Positions 7,390 to 13,483 of a stretch of 13,483 nt of DNA are shown piece by piece; the stretch's first letter is position 1, and every line of letters starts with the position of its first letter. The notes beneath the pieces were generated by a model that did no database searches, was not told where the DNA came from, and worked only from the letters and a program-made list of their open reading frames with translations. A program made the position numbers and the translations under genes. The DNA is from Candidatus Rifleibacteriota bacterium (GTDB taxonomy: Bacteria > UBP17 > UBA6191 > JACPRK01), in NCBI GenBank assembly GCA_016213865.1, contig JACQZL010000015.1:1-13483 (forward strand), given 5' to 3'.

Positions 7390-8015
7390 CGGGCGAGAGA
7401 CGGCGGGGCTTCACGCTCATCGAGATCGCCTTCGTCATGACGATCGCATGCATCATCATGATGATCCTCTTCGAGATGCTCTCGGGCGTCACCGGCCAGG
7501 TCTCGCGAGGCCAGGACACTCTCGACTTCCTGCGGCAGGCGACCATCCTCCTGGATACGGTCAAGGGTGACATCCGCGGCGCCGGTCGAGGCCGGGCGAT
7601 CGAGATAGGCCCGGTCATCACGATCCGGCGCGAGGGCACCTCGAAGGGCGACGAGATCGGCGCCGAGCAGGTCGTCACCTACGAGTTCAGTCCCGAGAAG
7701 CGCACGGTCACCCGGACGGTCAAGGGAGGGGGCGAGGATTCCACCAAGGTCCACGGTGTGGCCGGCGGCGGACTGGGCTTCATCACGACTTTCGAGATCG
7801 CCTTGCGTCAGCCGCGGATCACTGTCAGCAACGGCGTCACCTCGCGGGAGATCGACGTGCGAGGCTTCTACGAGGTGAAGCTGGCCTACGCAAGCGAACA
7901 GGAGATCCGATCCCAGCCCGGCGGCAAGCCCCGGGCGGTCCACACTTTCCGCACGCTGGTGAGCAAGCGGGCCCCCGAACTCACCGACGATCTCTGGAAG
8001 GCGAACGGCAAGTAG
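7386..8015 (+). CDS. PilW/GspJ-like minor type IV prepilin
   Basis: A 209 aa protein starting at GTG 7386 (GTGA overlap with the previous stop), preceded by GGAGG at 7375-7379. The opening VTGERRRG then FTLIEIAFVMTIACIIMMIL is a textbook class-III prepilin signal: an 8-residue leader, cleavage after Gly8, Phe at +1 and Glu at +5. The frame is open further upstream, but that part is the antisense-like shadow of the PilV-like gene and should not be included. After the helix come a conserved-looking amphipathic segment (DTLDFLRQATILLDTVKGDIRGAG), which PilW/GspJ proteins also have, and a beta-rich domain with ITIRREGTS and VVTYEFSPEKRTVTRTV. It is the last gene of the three-gene operon. Assembly into the same fibre tip as the two upstream products is inferred from order and coupling. 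Confidence 0.85.
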   Translation: MTGERRRGFTLIEIAFVMTIACIIMMILFEMLSGVTGQVSRGQDTLDFLRQATILLDTVKGDIRGAGRGRAIEIGPVITIRREGTSKGDEIGAEQVVTYEFSPEKRTVTRTVKGGGEDSTKVHGVAGGGLGFITTFEIALRQPRITVSNGVTSREIDVRGFYEVKLAYASEQEIRSQPGGKPRAVHTFRTLVSKRAPELTDDLWKANGK

Positions 8016-8031
8016 GCATCGCTTCCCCGGC

Positions 8032-8058
8032 GCAACAATGTGGCTTCTCGACCGTAGT
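8032..8058 (+). promoter_or_regulatory. ECF-type promoter (copy 2)
   Basis: GCAACA (8032-8037), a 15 nt spacer, then CGTAGT (8053-8058). This is the same element and spacing as at 1161-1187. The two copies also share TGTGG at the start of the spacer, so 10 of the first 12 bases agree. The -10 ends 60 nt before ATG 8118. This implies the secreted protein downstream is controlled by the window's ECF sigma factor. Confidence 0.72.
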
Positions 8059-8070
8059 GAGAGTTGAGAC

Positions 8071-8090
8071 CTCGGGAACCGAGTTTCTTT
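8071..8090 (+). terminator. Short hairpin plus T-run: operon end or leader attenuator
   Basis: CTCGG (8071-8075), GAA loop, CCGAG (8079-8083), then TTTCTTT (8084-8090). The stem is only 5 bp, so strength is uncertain. It lies downstream of the ECF-type promoter at 8032-8058, inside the predicted leader of the 8118 gene. It could end pilin-operon transcripts and also attenuate the ECF-driven message. Confidence 0.4.
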
Positions 8091-8117
8091 CGCATGACTG
8101 ACAGGTGGTGAATCCAG

Positions 8118-9468
8118 ATGAGATGGCACAAGATGGCGCTTCCGGGATTGGTTGTGGCGGTTGCGCTCCTGGCGCTTCTCTCCGGGCCGGCGTATGCCAT
8201 CCAGCAGGAACCGACTGTCGTGACGGTCGGCGACGCGACCCAGGGCACTCGTAACGCCACGATGTGGGGGCTGGCCACGCGCTACATGCCGGCCGACACG
8301 CAGGGAAAGCCTGCGCGCGAACTCACCGACCAGGAGAAGCAGGAGATCTGGAAGCGCGTGTTCGTGCTCCAGCTCTACCACAACGCCCTCGCGAGCGAGC
8401 GCAACCTCGGCCGGCCCATCACCGACCGTGACCTGATCATCAAGGGCGAGAAAGCTGATGCCCTCCAACATGAAGGGCGGCGTGCCCGCCTCCAGCAAGG
8501 ATCAGCTGATGCGCATCGTCCTCAAGGACGTCGCGAACAACAAGGAGACCATCGCCAAGTCCAAGGCCGGTCAGAACCTGACGCCGGCCGTGCTGGCCGC
8601 GGCCGAGCAGGTCGATCGCACCGAGGATCGGGCCGATCGCAACCTGGCAGGCGGCGAAAACGGCGTCGAGCCGGGAGCCAATGGCGAGAACGCTGAAGGC
8701 GCACCCACCGAGGTGGCGCCCCTGGTGATGAACTCGGTCGAAACCCAGGATCTGCCCGACGAGCCCCCGGTCACCGACCCGATCGTGCTCGGCCCCGATG
8801 GGCAGCCGGTCGCCACGTCCGGCAGCGAGTCGGGCCAGAACACCACCGACAGCGCCCCGGCCGGCGAGACCACCTCCACCTCCTCCGACGCACCCAACAT
8901 GGAAGTCGACCTGACCTCCCGCACCAGCTCGCTCGAGCGGTTGCTGGAGAGCGCCGAAGCGGCGGCGAGCGACCCCGCCCATCCGCGCCGCGACTACTTC
9001 CGCCAGATGGCCCAGCGCATCCGCACCGAACTCGAGCGCCGCAAGGCTCTCGAAGAGCAGGCCCGCCAGCAGGCCGCCGCCGGCTCCACGCCCACCACCG
9101 CTTCGGCCGGTACGGTGGTCGTCCCCACCGCCCCCGCGGTTGTCCCGTCCTCCACCGAGGTGGCTTCGGCCGCGCCCGCGAGCCCCGACGCCGAGGTCTC
9201 CGGGCCCACCGAGATGGAGTACGTGCCCGACTGGTACCTGAAGGCCCTCCAGGAGTGGAACCTCCAGCAGTACTGGCAGTCCCGCACCACGGAAAAGGCG
9301 AAGGCGACCGGCTCCTCGCGCGACGAGAAGTACTGGGACCCGGCGACCAAGCAACTGGTCAAGCCCGCCAACGTCGATCCGTTCGGAGAATTCAGCGACC
9401 AGTTGACCAACGTCGGTCAGGATCAGGGCGTCGTCCAGAAGCGCGGGGACGCGGCTCCCCGCCAGTGA
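8118..9468 (+). CDS. Secreted protein of unknown function, reading frame broken near 8451
   Basis: I recognise no family. The first frame opens at ATG 8118 behind AGGTGG (8103-8108) and encodes a clear signal peptide (MRWHK, hydrophobic run to about 22, AYA at 25-27), then a helical region up to LIIKGEK. Around 8451 the protein-like frame moves forward by one base. The original frame runs on to 8696 but turns into Arg/Gly/Gln-rich shadow sequence, while the second frame (first ATG 8458, stop 9466-9468) carries the plausible continuation LMPSNMKGGVPASS. Removing one A from the AAA at 8451-8453 joins them into 449 aa. The joined product has helical N-terminal and middle segments (RIRTELERRKALEEQARQQA), two Ala/Pro/Ser/Thr-rich linkers and a Trp/Tyr-containing C-terminal part (EYVPDWYLKALQEWNLQQYW). 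Causes could be a sequencing indel, a real frameshift mutation, +1 recoding or two coupled genes. It follows an ECF-type promoter. Confidence 0.68.
8442..8460 (+). other. Apparent frameshift or restart site
   Basis: The sequence reads AAGGGCGAG, then AAAGCTGATG. The first frame decodes GAG AAA GCT; the continuation requires GAG AA(A)G CTG ATG, a +1 move. The AAGGGCGAG block (8442-8450) is Shine-Dalgarno-like and 7 nt before ATG 8458, so re-initiation is an alternative to an indel. The second frame is open only back to 8437, just after a TGA at 8434-8436. Confidence 0.6.
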
Positions 9469-9567
9469 GCGGCGCGTGAGTTCCACGCCGCGGTGAACCG
9501 CAACTGGCCCCGTCGAAGGCGCGCCCGCGCCATCGGCGGGGCTTCCGGCCCGAACGGGCGAGGCTGA

Positions 9568-10524
9568 TTGAGAACCTTCGCGACGATCTGCTTCTGCAGC
9601 CTGTGGATGGCTGCGAGCCTCTTTGCGCTCGGGTCCGATGACGAGCCCAGTTTCGGCGATCTCATCAAGAGCAGCTCCTATCTGCGATCGCTGACGCGGA
9701 ATCCCGAGGCGACCACGCCGACAGCGCCGGCCGAGAGGCCTGCGCCCGCCGTGCGTGCCGAGGTCGAGCCCACGACCGCCGGCGACGGTGCGCTGGCCAG
9801 CCAGATCGACACCATCCGCACCCTGGTGAAGGACAAGAACTTCCGGGAGGCGGCGACCGCCGTGAGGAAGCTGCAACAGGCCCATCCGAGAAAGGCCCAG
9901 CTTCGCTACTACCTCGCGTTCATCTACTACTCCGCGGCCATGGCCGACTGGGACCGGGCCCGCCGCAAGCGGCTGCTCGAGACCGCGCGGCTCGAGACCT
10001 TCCGCGCGCTCGACCTGGCGGGCGACACGAGCGATCCGCGAAACCCGGACTGGGTCACCAACGCCGAGCTTCTGCTCGCACGAGTGCAAGGCCTCGAGAA
10101 GCGGCCGGTCCCGCCGGTCCACGGATGCGTGACGGCCCCCTTCGCGGGGTCGGGCGGCATCCACACCGGCAGCGTCTCGGACTCCGATGGGCAAACGGTC
10201 TACGACATCGCCGGGAAGCCGGTCACGGGGCTCGGCGCCGGCACCGTCGAGTCGGTGGTCCGGGCCGCCGACGGCAGCATCACCGTGCGCGTGCGCCACA
10301 CCGACGCGCGCGGCGAACCGTTTCTTGCCGAGTATGGGCGGCTGCAGGACGCCGGAGGGCTGAAAGCGGGCGCCCAGCTCGGGCGCGGCGCGATCCTGGG
10401 CCACGTGGGCCGGGGCGCCTCCGGCAGGCCGGCAACGCTCTTCCTCCGCGTCGAGCGAGACGGCCGCGACTTCGACGTGGGCCGGCTACTGAGCGGAAAC
10501 GGTCAGAAGGGCGAGCTCTTCTGA
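9568..10524 (+). CDS. Exported protein with helical repeats and degenerate LytM (M23-like) domain
   Basis: A 318 aa protein. A signal peptide (MRTFATICFCSLWMAASLFALG) leads to a Pro/Ala linker (45-72), then a TPR-like helical region (about 75-175: LVKDKNFREAATAVRKLQQA, YLAFIYYSAAMADWDRARRK, TARLETFRALDLAG). The C-terminal 120 residues follow an M23/LytM outline: GGIHTGS (197), GKPVTGLGAGTVESV, YGRLQ (256), GAQLGRGAILGHVG (268-281), ATLFLRVERDGRDFDVGRLL. Of the zinc and catalytic residues of active M23 enzymes only His199 remains: the Asp of HxGxD is Val203, the His of YAHL is Arg, and HLHFEV reads TLFLRV. The domain should be catalytically inactive, like EnvC/NlpD-type amidase activators (established family behaviour; role here inferred). 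The start is TTG 9568 after GCGAGG (9558-9563); ATG 9607 would lose the signal peptide. It lies 99 nt after the previous gene, a gap holding weak GC hairpins and no ECF-type motif, so it is probably co-transcribed. Confidence 0.78.
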   Translation: MRTFATICFCSLWMAASLFALGSDDEPSFGDLIKSSSYLRSLTRNPEATTPTAPAERPAPAVRAEVEPTTAGDGALASQIDTIRTLVKDKNFREAATAVRKLQQAHPRKAQLRYYLAFIYYSAAMADWDRARRKRLLETARLETFRALDLAGDTSDPRNPDWVTNAELLLARVQGLEKRPVPPVHGCVTAPFAGSGGIHTGSVSDSDGQTVYDIAGKPVTGLGAGTVESVVRAADGSITVRVRHTDARGEPFLAEYGRLQDAGGLKAGAQLGRGAILGHVGRGASGRPATLFLRVERDGRDFDVGRLLSGNGQKGELF

Positions 10525-10525
10525 C

Positions 10526-10560
10526 GCTCGAGGCTCGAGGCTCGAGGCTCGGGGCTGGGG
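10526..10560. repeat. Heptamer tandem repeat (GCTCGAG)n
   Basis: Five consecutive 7-bp units begin right after the stop of the preceding gene: three perfect GCTCGAG, then GCTCGGG and GCTGGGG. Each perfect unit contains the palindrome CTCGAG, so the tract can fold in several registers. It is noncoding and could be length-variable. Confidence 0.8.
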
Positions 10561-10583
10561 AACTATCCCCGAGAGGCCCCAGC
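10548..10583. other. Competing GC hairpins in the intergenic region
   Basis: CTCGGGG (10548-10554) pairs perfectly with CCCCGAG (10567-10573), while GCTGGGG (10554-10560) pairs perfectly with CCCCAGC (10577-10583). The pairings are mutually exclusive at base 10554 and overlap in their arms. No T-run follows, so this is not a canonical terminator, though it may stall or protect the upstream transcript end. Confidence 0.5.
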
Positions 10584-10608
10584 GCGTGATGCCATTCGGG
10601 CCTCTGCT

Positions 10609-10636
10609 GCAACCCGCGAGGCCTCCGGTCCGTAGT
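10609..10636 (+). promoter_or_regulatory. ECF-type promoter (copy 3)
   Basis: GCAACC (10609-10614), a 16 nt spacer, then CGTAGT (10631-10636) followed by A. It matches copy 1 in both boxes and in the preceding CT (CTGCAACC), with one extra spacer base. The -10 ends 55 nt before the start codon at 10691, close to the 52 and 60 nt of the other copies. Confidence 0.68.
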
Positions 10637-10690
10637 ACCCTCGGGTGAGTCTATCCTCCAGGAAAGAATAAGCAACGAGAGGAGCCTTCC

Positions 10691-13177
10691 GTGAGCAGGT
10701 TCATGTCCACTGCCCTGACCTTGGTCCTGGTCCTTCATGCCTGCGTCGGAGCCGCCTGGGCGACCCTGCCGATCTCCCAGCAAGCGGGTGCCAACAGCTG
10801 CCTGGAGTGCCACCGCAGCGCCAGTGGCGACGGGGACGTTCCTCCCAATCTGGATCCCGCGAAGAAGTCTCGCTGGGAGAAGTACGCCCAGACGGCTGGC
10901 GGAACGGCCGGGCCGGCCTTGACCGCTCCCACGGGCACCTCTTCGGACGTGACCGACGCCCTCGTGCTCGATCCTCGCGACGAGGTCATGAACTCCCGCA
11001 CCGGCGCCGACCTCGACCTGCCGGTAGAGCCGCGGCCCCGCTCCGCGAACCCCGCCGCGCCGGGCGACTCGCCCAGCTTCGACAGCCTGGAGGTCGACCC
11101 CAGCGGAGACCTACCTGTCGAGCCCGGCAGCACCATGGGACCGGCTGCATCCGGCACCAGCGGCGCCGGCGAAGACAAGCTGATGGAGGATGAACTGATC
11201 CGCATCGACCTCGAACTCAAGGAACTCGAGGCCGACATCCGGATCTATCGGGCCTTGCTCGAGACGGCGCGCGACGACGCGGAAGCCCAGAGCATCAAGG
11301 AAACCCTGTACATGTACGAAGGCCAGCGCAAGGCCCTGCGCAACCAGCAGTCCGAGCTGGCCTCGACCCGGCAGTCCCAGTCCGACACCCGCCGCCGCTC
11401 GGCGACCGCCACGGGAGACGGGCCGGGCGCGCCTGCCGACACCGGCTCCACGGACGCCGAGATCGCCGCACGGACGCTGGAGCGGGCCCAGGGCAACCGT
11501 CTGAAGGGCCGCATGGAGCCGGGTACCAACCCGCTGTCGCCGGAGACCCAGATCGGCAATATCACGCGCGACACCATCACCGCCGTCGACGTGGCCAAGG
11601 ACATGGAAGTCCAGAAGTTCATCGAGCAGCTCAAGGACCCCGAGCTGCAGGAACGGATGAACGCCCTGTGGTCGGCGGTGCGCGTCGACGCCTCGCTCCA
11701 GAAGTCGTTCGAGGATGTGCTGAGGGCCATCGAGAAGGCCGGCGGCAAGACGGCCAAGCTGGCCGACGTGCGCCAGGCGCTCGAGAAGGCCGAAGCGGAG
11801 GCCAAACGCCGCCAGCTCGGCAGCGACGAGTTCGAGAAGCACTTCATGGACAAGGCCGGCCGCGACCGGATCGGCATGGTCGAGTACAAGGGCAGCGTGA
11901 AGGTGCTCGAGGAGTTCGGCCAGAAGTACCCGGACGCCAACAAGCTGAGCCCGGTCTTCGCGAAGGCGCTCGAGACCGCCAAGACCGACTACGTCGCCTA
12001 CCAGGTGGCCCTCAAGGGGTTCATCCAGGACCAGTCGCGGCGTGACAAGTTCGAGCTGGCCGAGGCGGCCTTCCAGAAGCACCTCAAGTCTCTGAAGCAG
12101 TTCCTGAAGACCCTGCAGGATGTCACCAAGGACGGCCGCGAACCGAACGGCATCCTGGCGCCGACCGCGGGAGGCCCCGCGGCACCCGAACTGCCGGTCA
12201 GCGCGATCGCCGAGCCGGTCGACCTGACGGCCGACGCGGTCGCCGTCGTGGCGGCCACGGTCACGCCGACCGCCGGCGACGTCACTCCGACGGCCCAGCC
12301 CTCGGCGGCGAGCACGGCCAACCCCGCACTGCTGGCCAAGATCGCGGCCGATCTGAAGGCGCTGAGCGACGAGGTCGACGCCAAGCTCTCCGACGTCGAG
12401 CACGACATGAGCACCGCCTGGGGCAAGGATCGGCCCGGAACGATCAGCTCCTGGTTCGGCAGCGTCGATCCGCGCATCGAGTACCTGACCACGCTGAGCA
12501 AGCACTACTTCGTGTGGGCCAGCGGCGCCAGCGGCAACGCGGCCTTTGTCTGGCCCCAGAAGCTGCAGCGCATCTACGTGGCCGCCACCGACGGCGGCAT
12601 CGACATCGAGAAAGAGAAGTCGCTCGAGGCCGCCTTGAAGAAGGCCAAGGACGGCTGCACCGGAGCGCTGCTGCTCTCGAAGCTCATGCAGAGTTACGAC
12701 GGCCACATGAAGACCGTCGAGAACGCCCAGCTGACCGAGGCGATGCAGTCTCTCTACATCAACCGCGTCGCCCGCCCGCCCAAGTTCTTCCTGTTCGACG
12801 TCCGCCGGGTCATCGGCGAGGACAGCAAGCGGTTCCGCACGAACATGGGCGAACTGTGGACCACCAAGGAACTGGGCGAGTTCCAGGCCCTGATGGCCGA
12901 GTCGATCAAGAAGCTGCGCGCCGAGACCCCGGCCTCCAAGATGGAGGACATGAAGATCGCCTTCGCCCGCTACCTGCAGAAGCTCAAGGCCGGCTACGTC
13001 ACCAGCTACGGTGGCACCGGCGCCGGCGCCTATCCCGCCTACGGGATGTACGGGGCCTACGCGATCCCGATGACCTGCATCGATTCGCCGGTCTACCGCG
13101 TGGTCGAGATGGTCGACTACTTCCTCGGCAAGCAGATGTGGTTCGAGGCCAAGCTCGCCCTGGACGAGATGAAGTAG
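10691..13177 (+). CDS. Large exported coiled-coil protein with one CxxCH motif
   Basis: I do not recognise a family for this 828 aa protein. GTG 10691 has a strong GAGAGGAG (10677-10684) six bases upstream. A signal peptide ends near AWA (22-24). Soon after comes NSCLECHRS (Cys37, Cys40, His41), the covalent heme c attachment pattern, or possibly a metal site. Residues about 45-160 are a Pro/Asp/Gly/Ser-rich linker; about 161-225 is strongly heptad-like (DELIRIDLELKELEADIRIY); about 290-480 is a Lys/Glu-rich helical domain (EVQKFIEQLKDPELQERMNA). A low-complexity Ala/Thr/Pro/Val stretch (489-546) leads to a second helical domain with several Trp and Phe. A Gly/Tyr/Ala-rich loop (about 772-793) precedes the last helix, PVYRVVEMVDYFLGKQMWF. 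A soluble periplasmic or outer-surface location is predicted, with no second membrane segment. The ECF-type promoter implies control by the sigma factor of this window. Function is unknown. Confidence 0.82.
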   Translation: MSRFMSTALTLVLVLHACVGAAWATLPISQQAGANSCLECHRSASGDGDVPPNLDPAKKSRWEKYAQTAGGTAGPALTAPTGTSSDVTDALVLDPRDEVMNSRTGADLDLPVEPRPRSANPAAPGDSPSFDSLEVDPSGDLPVEPGSTMGPAASGTSGAGEDKLMEDELIRIDLELKELEADIRIYRALLETARDDAEAQSIKETLYMYEGQRKALRNQQSELASTRQSQSDTRRRSATATGDGPGAPADTGSTDAEIAARTLERAQGNRLKGRMEPGTNPLSPETQIGNITRDTITAVDVAKDMEVQKFIEQLKDPELQERMNALWSAVRVDASLQKSFEDVLRAIEKAGGKTAKLADVRQALEKAEAEAKRRQLGSDEFEKHFMDKAGRDRIGMVEYKGSVKVLEEFGQKYPDANKLSPVFAKALETAKTDYVAYQVALKGFIQDQSRRDKFELAEAAFQKHLKSLKQFLKTLQDVTKDGREPNGILAPTAGGPAAPELPVSAIAEPVDLTADAVAVVAATVTPTAGDVTPTAQPSAASTANPALLAKIAADLKALSDEVDAKLSDVEHDMSTAWGKDRPGTISSWFGSVDPRIEYLTTLSKHYFVWASGASGNAAFVWPQKLQRIYVAATDGGIDIEKEKSLEAALKKAKDGCTGALLLSKLMQSYDGHMKTVENAQLTEAMQSLYINRVARPPKFFLFDVRRVIGEDSKRFRTNMGELWTTKELGEFQALMAESIKKLRAETPASKMEDMKIAFARYLQKLKAGYVTSYGGTGAGAYPAYGMYGAYAIPMTCIDSPVYRVVEMVDYFLGKQMWFEAKLALDEMK

Positions 13178-13241
13178 ACGGCCTGTCGCGAGTTCTGCCC
13201 CCGAACCTCACCCCCGGGGAGACGATGAGTTCGAGGCGTGT

Positions 13242-13247
13242 TAGAAT
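13242..13247 (+). promoter_or_regulatory. -10 element of a probable leaderless promoter
   Basis: TAGAAT differs from TATAAT at one base and ends 6 nt before GTG 13254, placing the transcription start at the start codon. No convincing -35 is visible at 16-18 nt, and no Shine-Dalgarno lies close enough to the GTG. Only this box supports the call. Confidence 0.5.
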
Positions 13248-13253
13248 CGCGCC

Positions 13254-13483
13254 GTGCCACGCTCGGCGCCAGACGCGGCCTTCGAAGAGGAGCCCGGCCA
13301 GGAAGAGGTCTTCCTGGCGGTGCTGGCCTACGTGCCGGTGCTGTGTCTGCTCCCGACGCTCAGCCGCAGCGAGTCGCGCTTCGCCCGCGCCCACGGCCGC
13401 CAGGGAGTCGTGCTGTTCCTGGCGGAGGTGCTCGCCGGAATGCTCGCGTTCGTGCCCAGCGTCGGCTGCTATCTGGCCTGGGG
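13254..13483 (+). CDS. Tic20/DUF4870-like small membrane protein, 3' end outside window
   Basis: The frame is open from GTG 13254 to the window edge (76 complete codons). After an acidic N-terminus (AFEEEPGQEEV) comes a hydrophobic segment, VFLAVLAYVPVLCLLPTL, then SRSESRFARAHGRQGVVLFL and a second hydrophobic stretch reaching VPSVGCYLAW. The order of a short hydrophobic helix, a Ser/Arg-rich loop with FARxHxRQG and a second helix is characteristic of the Tic20-like/DUF4870 family of small bacterial inner-membrane proteins of poorly defined function. The gene has its own -10 box, and nothing links it functionally to the upstream exported proteins. The product continues beyond the window, so total length and number of membrane helices cannot be judged. 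Confidence 0.72.
   Translation, partial: MPRSAPDAAFEEEPGQEEVFLAVLAYVPVLCLLPTLSRSESRFARAHGRQGVVLFLAEVLAGMLAFVPSVGCYLAW

Noticed and set aside
9500..9515. GCAACT followed by CGTCG ahead of the LytM-like gene
   Set aside because: The spacing is far too short and the -10 box does not match; the gene more likely shares the upstream transcript.
8440..10404. Minus-strand open frame of 654 codons opposite the two exported-protein genes
   Set aside because: It is an antisense shadow spanning an intergenic gap, with biased composition and no recognisable domain.
1..13483. CRISPR arrays, tRNA or rRNA genes, insertion sequences
   Set aside because: No regularly spaced repeats, cloverleaf-like segments, transposase-like products or terminal inverted repeats were seen on either strand.

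Overview
The window is a GC-rich bacterial chromosome segment (roughly two-thirds GC by eye) in which all recognisable genes lie on the + strand. Type IV prepilin-like proteins, several signal peptides and a membrane-spanning FecR-type anti-sigma factor suggest a Gram-negative (diderm) organism. The sequence does not show the lineage. Most of the large proteins match no family I can name, which fits a poorly sampled phylum (inference).

Layout: (1) 1-332 has no convincing gene but carries a strong sigma70-type promoter for a short-type transaldolase (333-1013). (2) 1161-3298 is a signalling unit: an ECF-type promoter, an ECF sigma factor (1239-1826), a zinc-finger anti-sigma factor fused through one membrane helix to a FecR-like extracytoplasmic domain (1842-3203), and a rho-independent terminator. 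(3) 3349-8015 is a three-gene operon with overlapping stops and starts, headed by a sigma70-type promoter placed for a leaderless mRNA. It encodes a very large (1124 aa) PilX-like pseudopilin, then PilV-like and PilW/GspJ-like minor prepilins. (4) 8032-10524 holds a secreted protein whose frame is broken by an apparent one-base shift near 8451, and an exported protein with helical repeats and a degenerate, probably catalytically dead LytM/M23 domain. (5) 10526-13177 holds a heptamer tandem repeat, hairpins and an 828 aa exported coiled-coil protein with one CxxCH motif. (6) 13254 to the end is the start of a Tic20/DUF4870-like membrane protein.

The main result is a shared promoter motif, GCAAC(C/A) then 15-16 nt then CGTAGT. 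It occurs upstream of the ECF sigma gene, the 8118 secreted-protein gene and the 10691 secreted-protein gene, each time with the -10 end 52-60 nt before the start codon. It reads as the recognition site of the neighbouring ECF factor: an autoregulated sigma/anti-sigma pair controlling two large unknown exported proteins that flank an amidase-activator-like LytM protein and sit next to a minor-pilin operon. I infer an envelope or surface-structure module with its own stress or assembly sensor. The parts are supported by the sequence; their joint function is not demonstrated.
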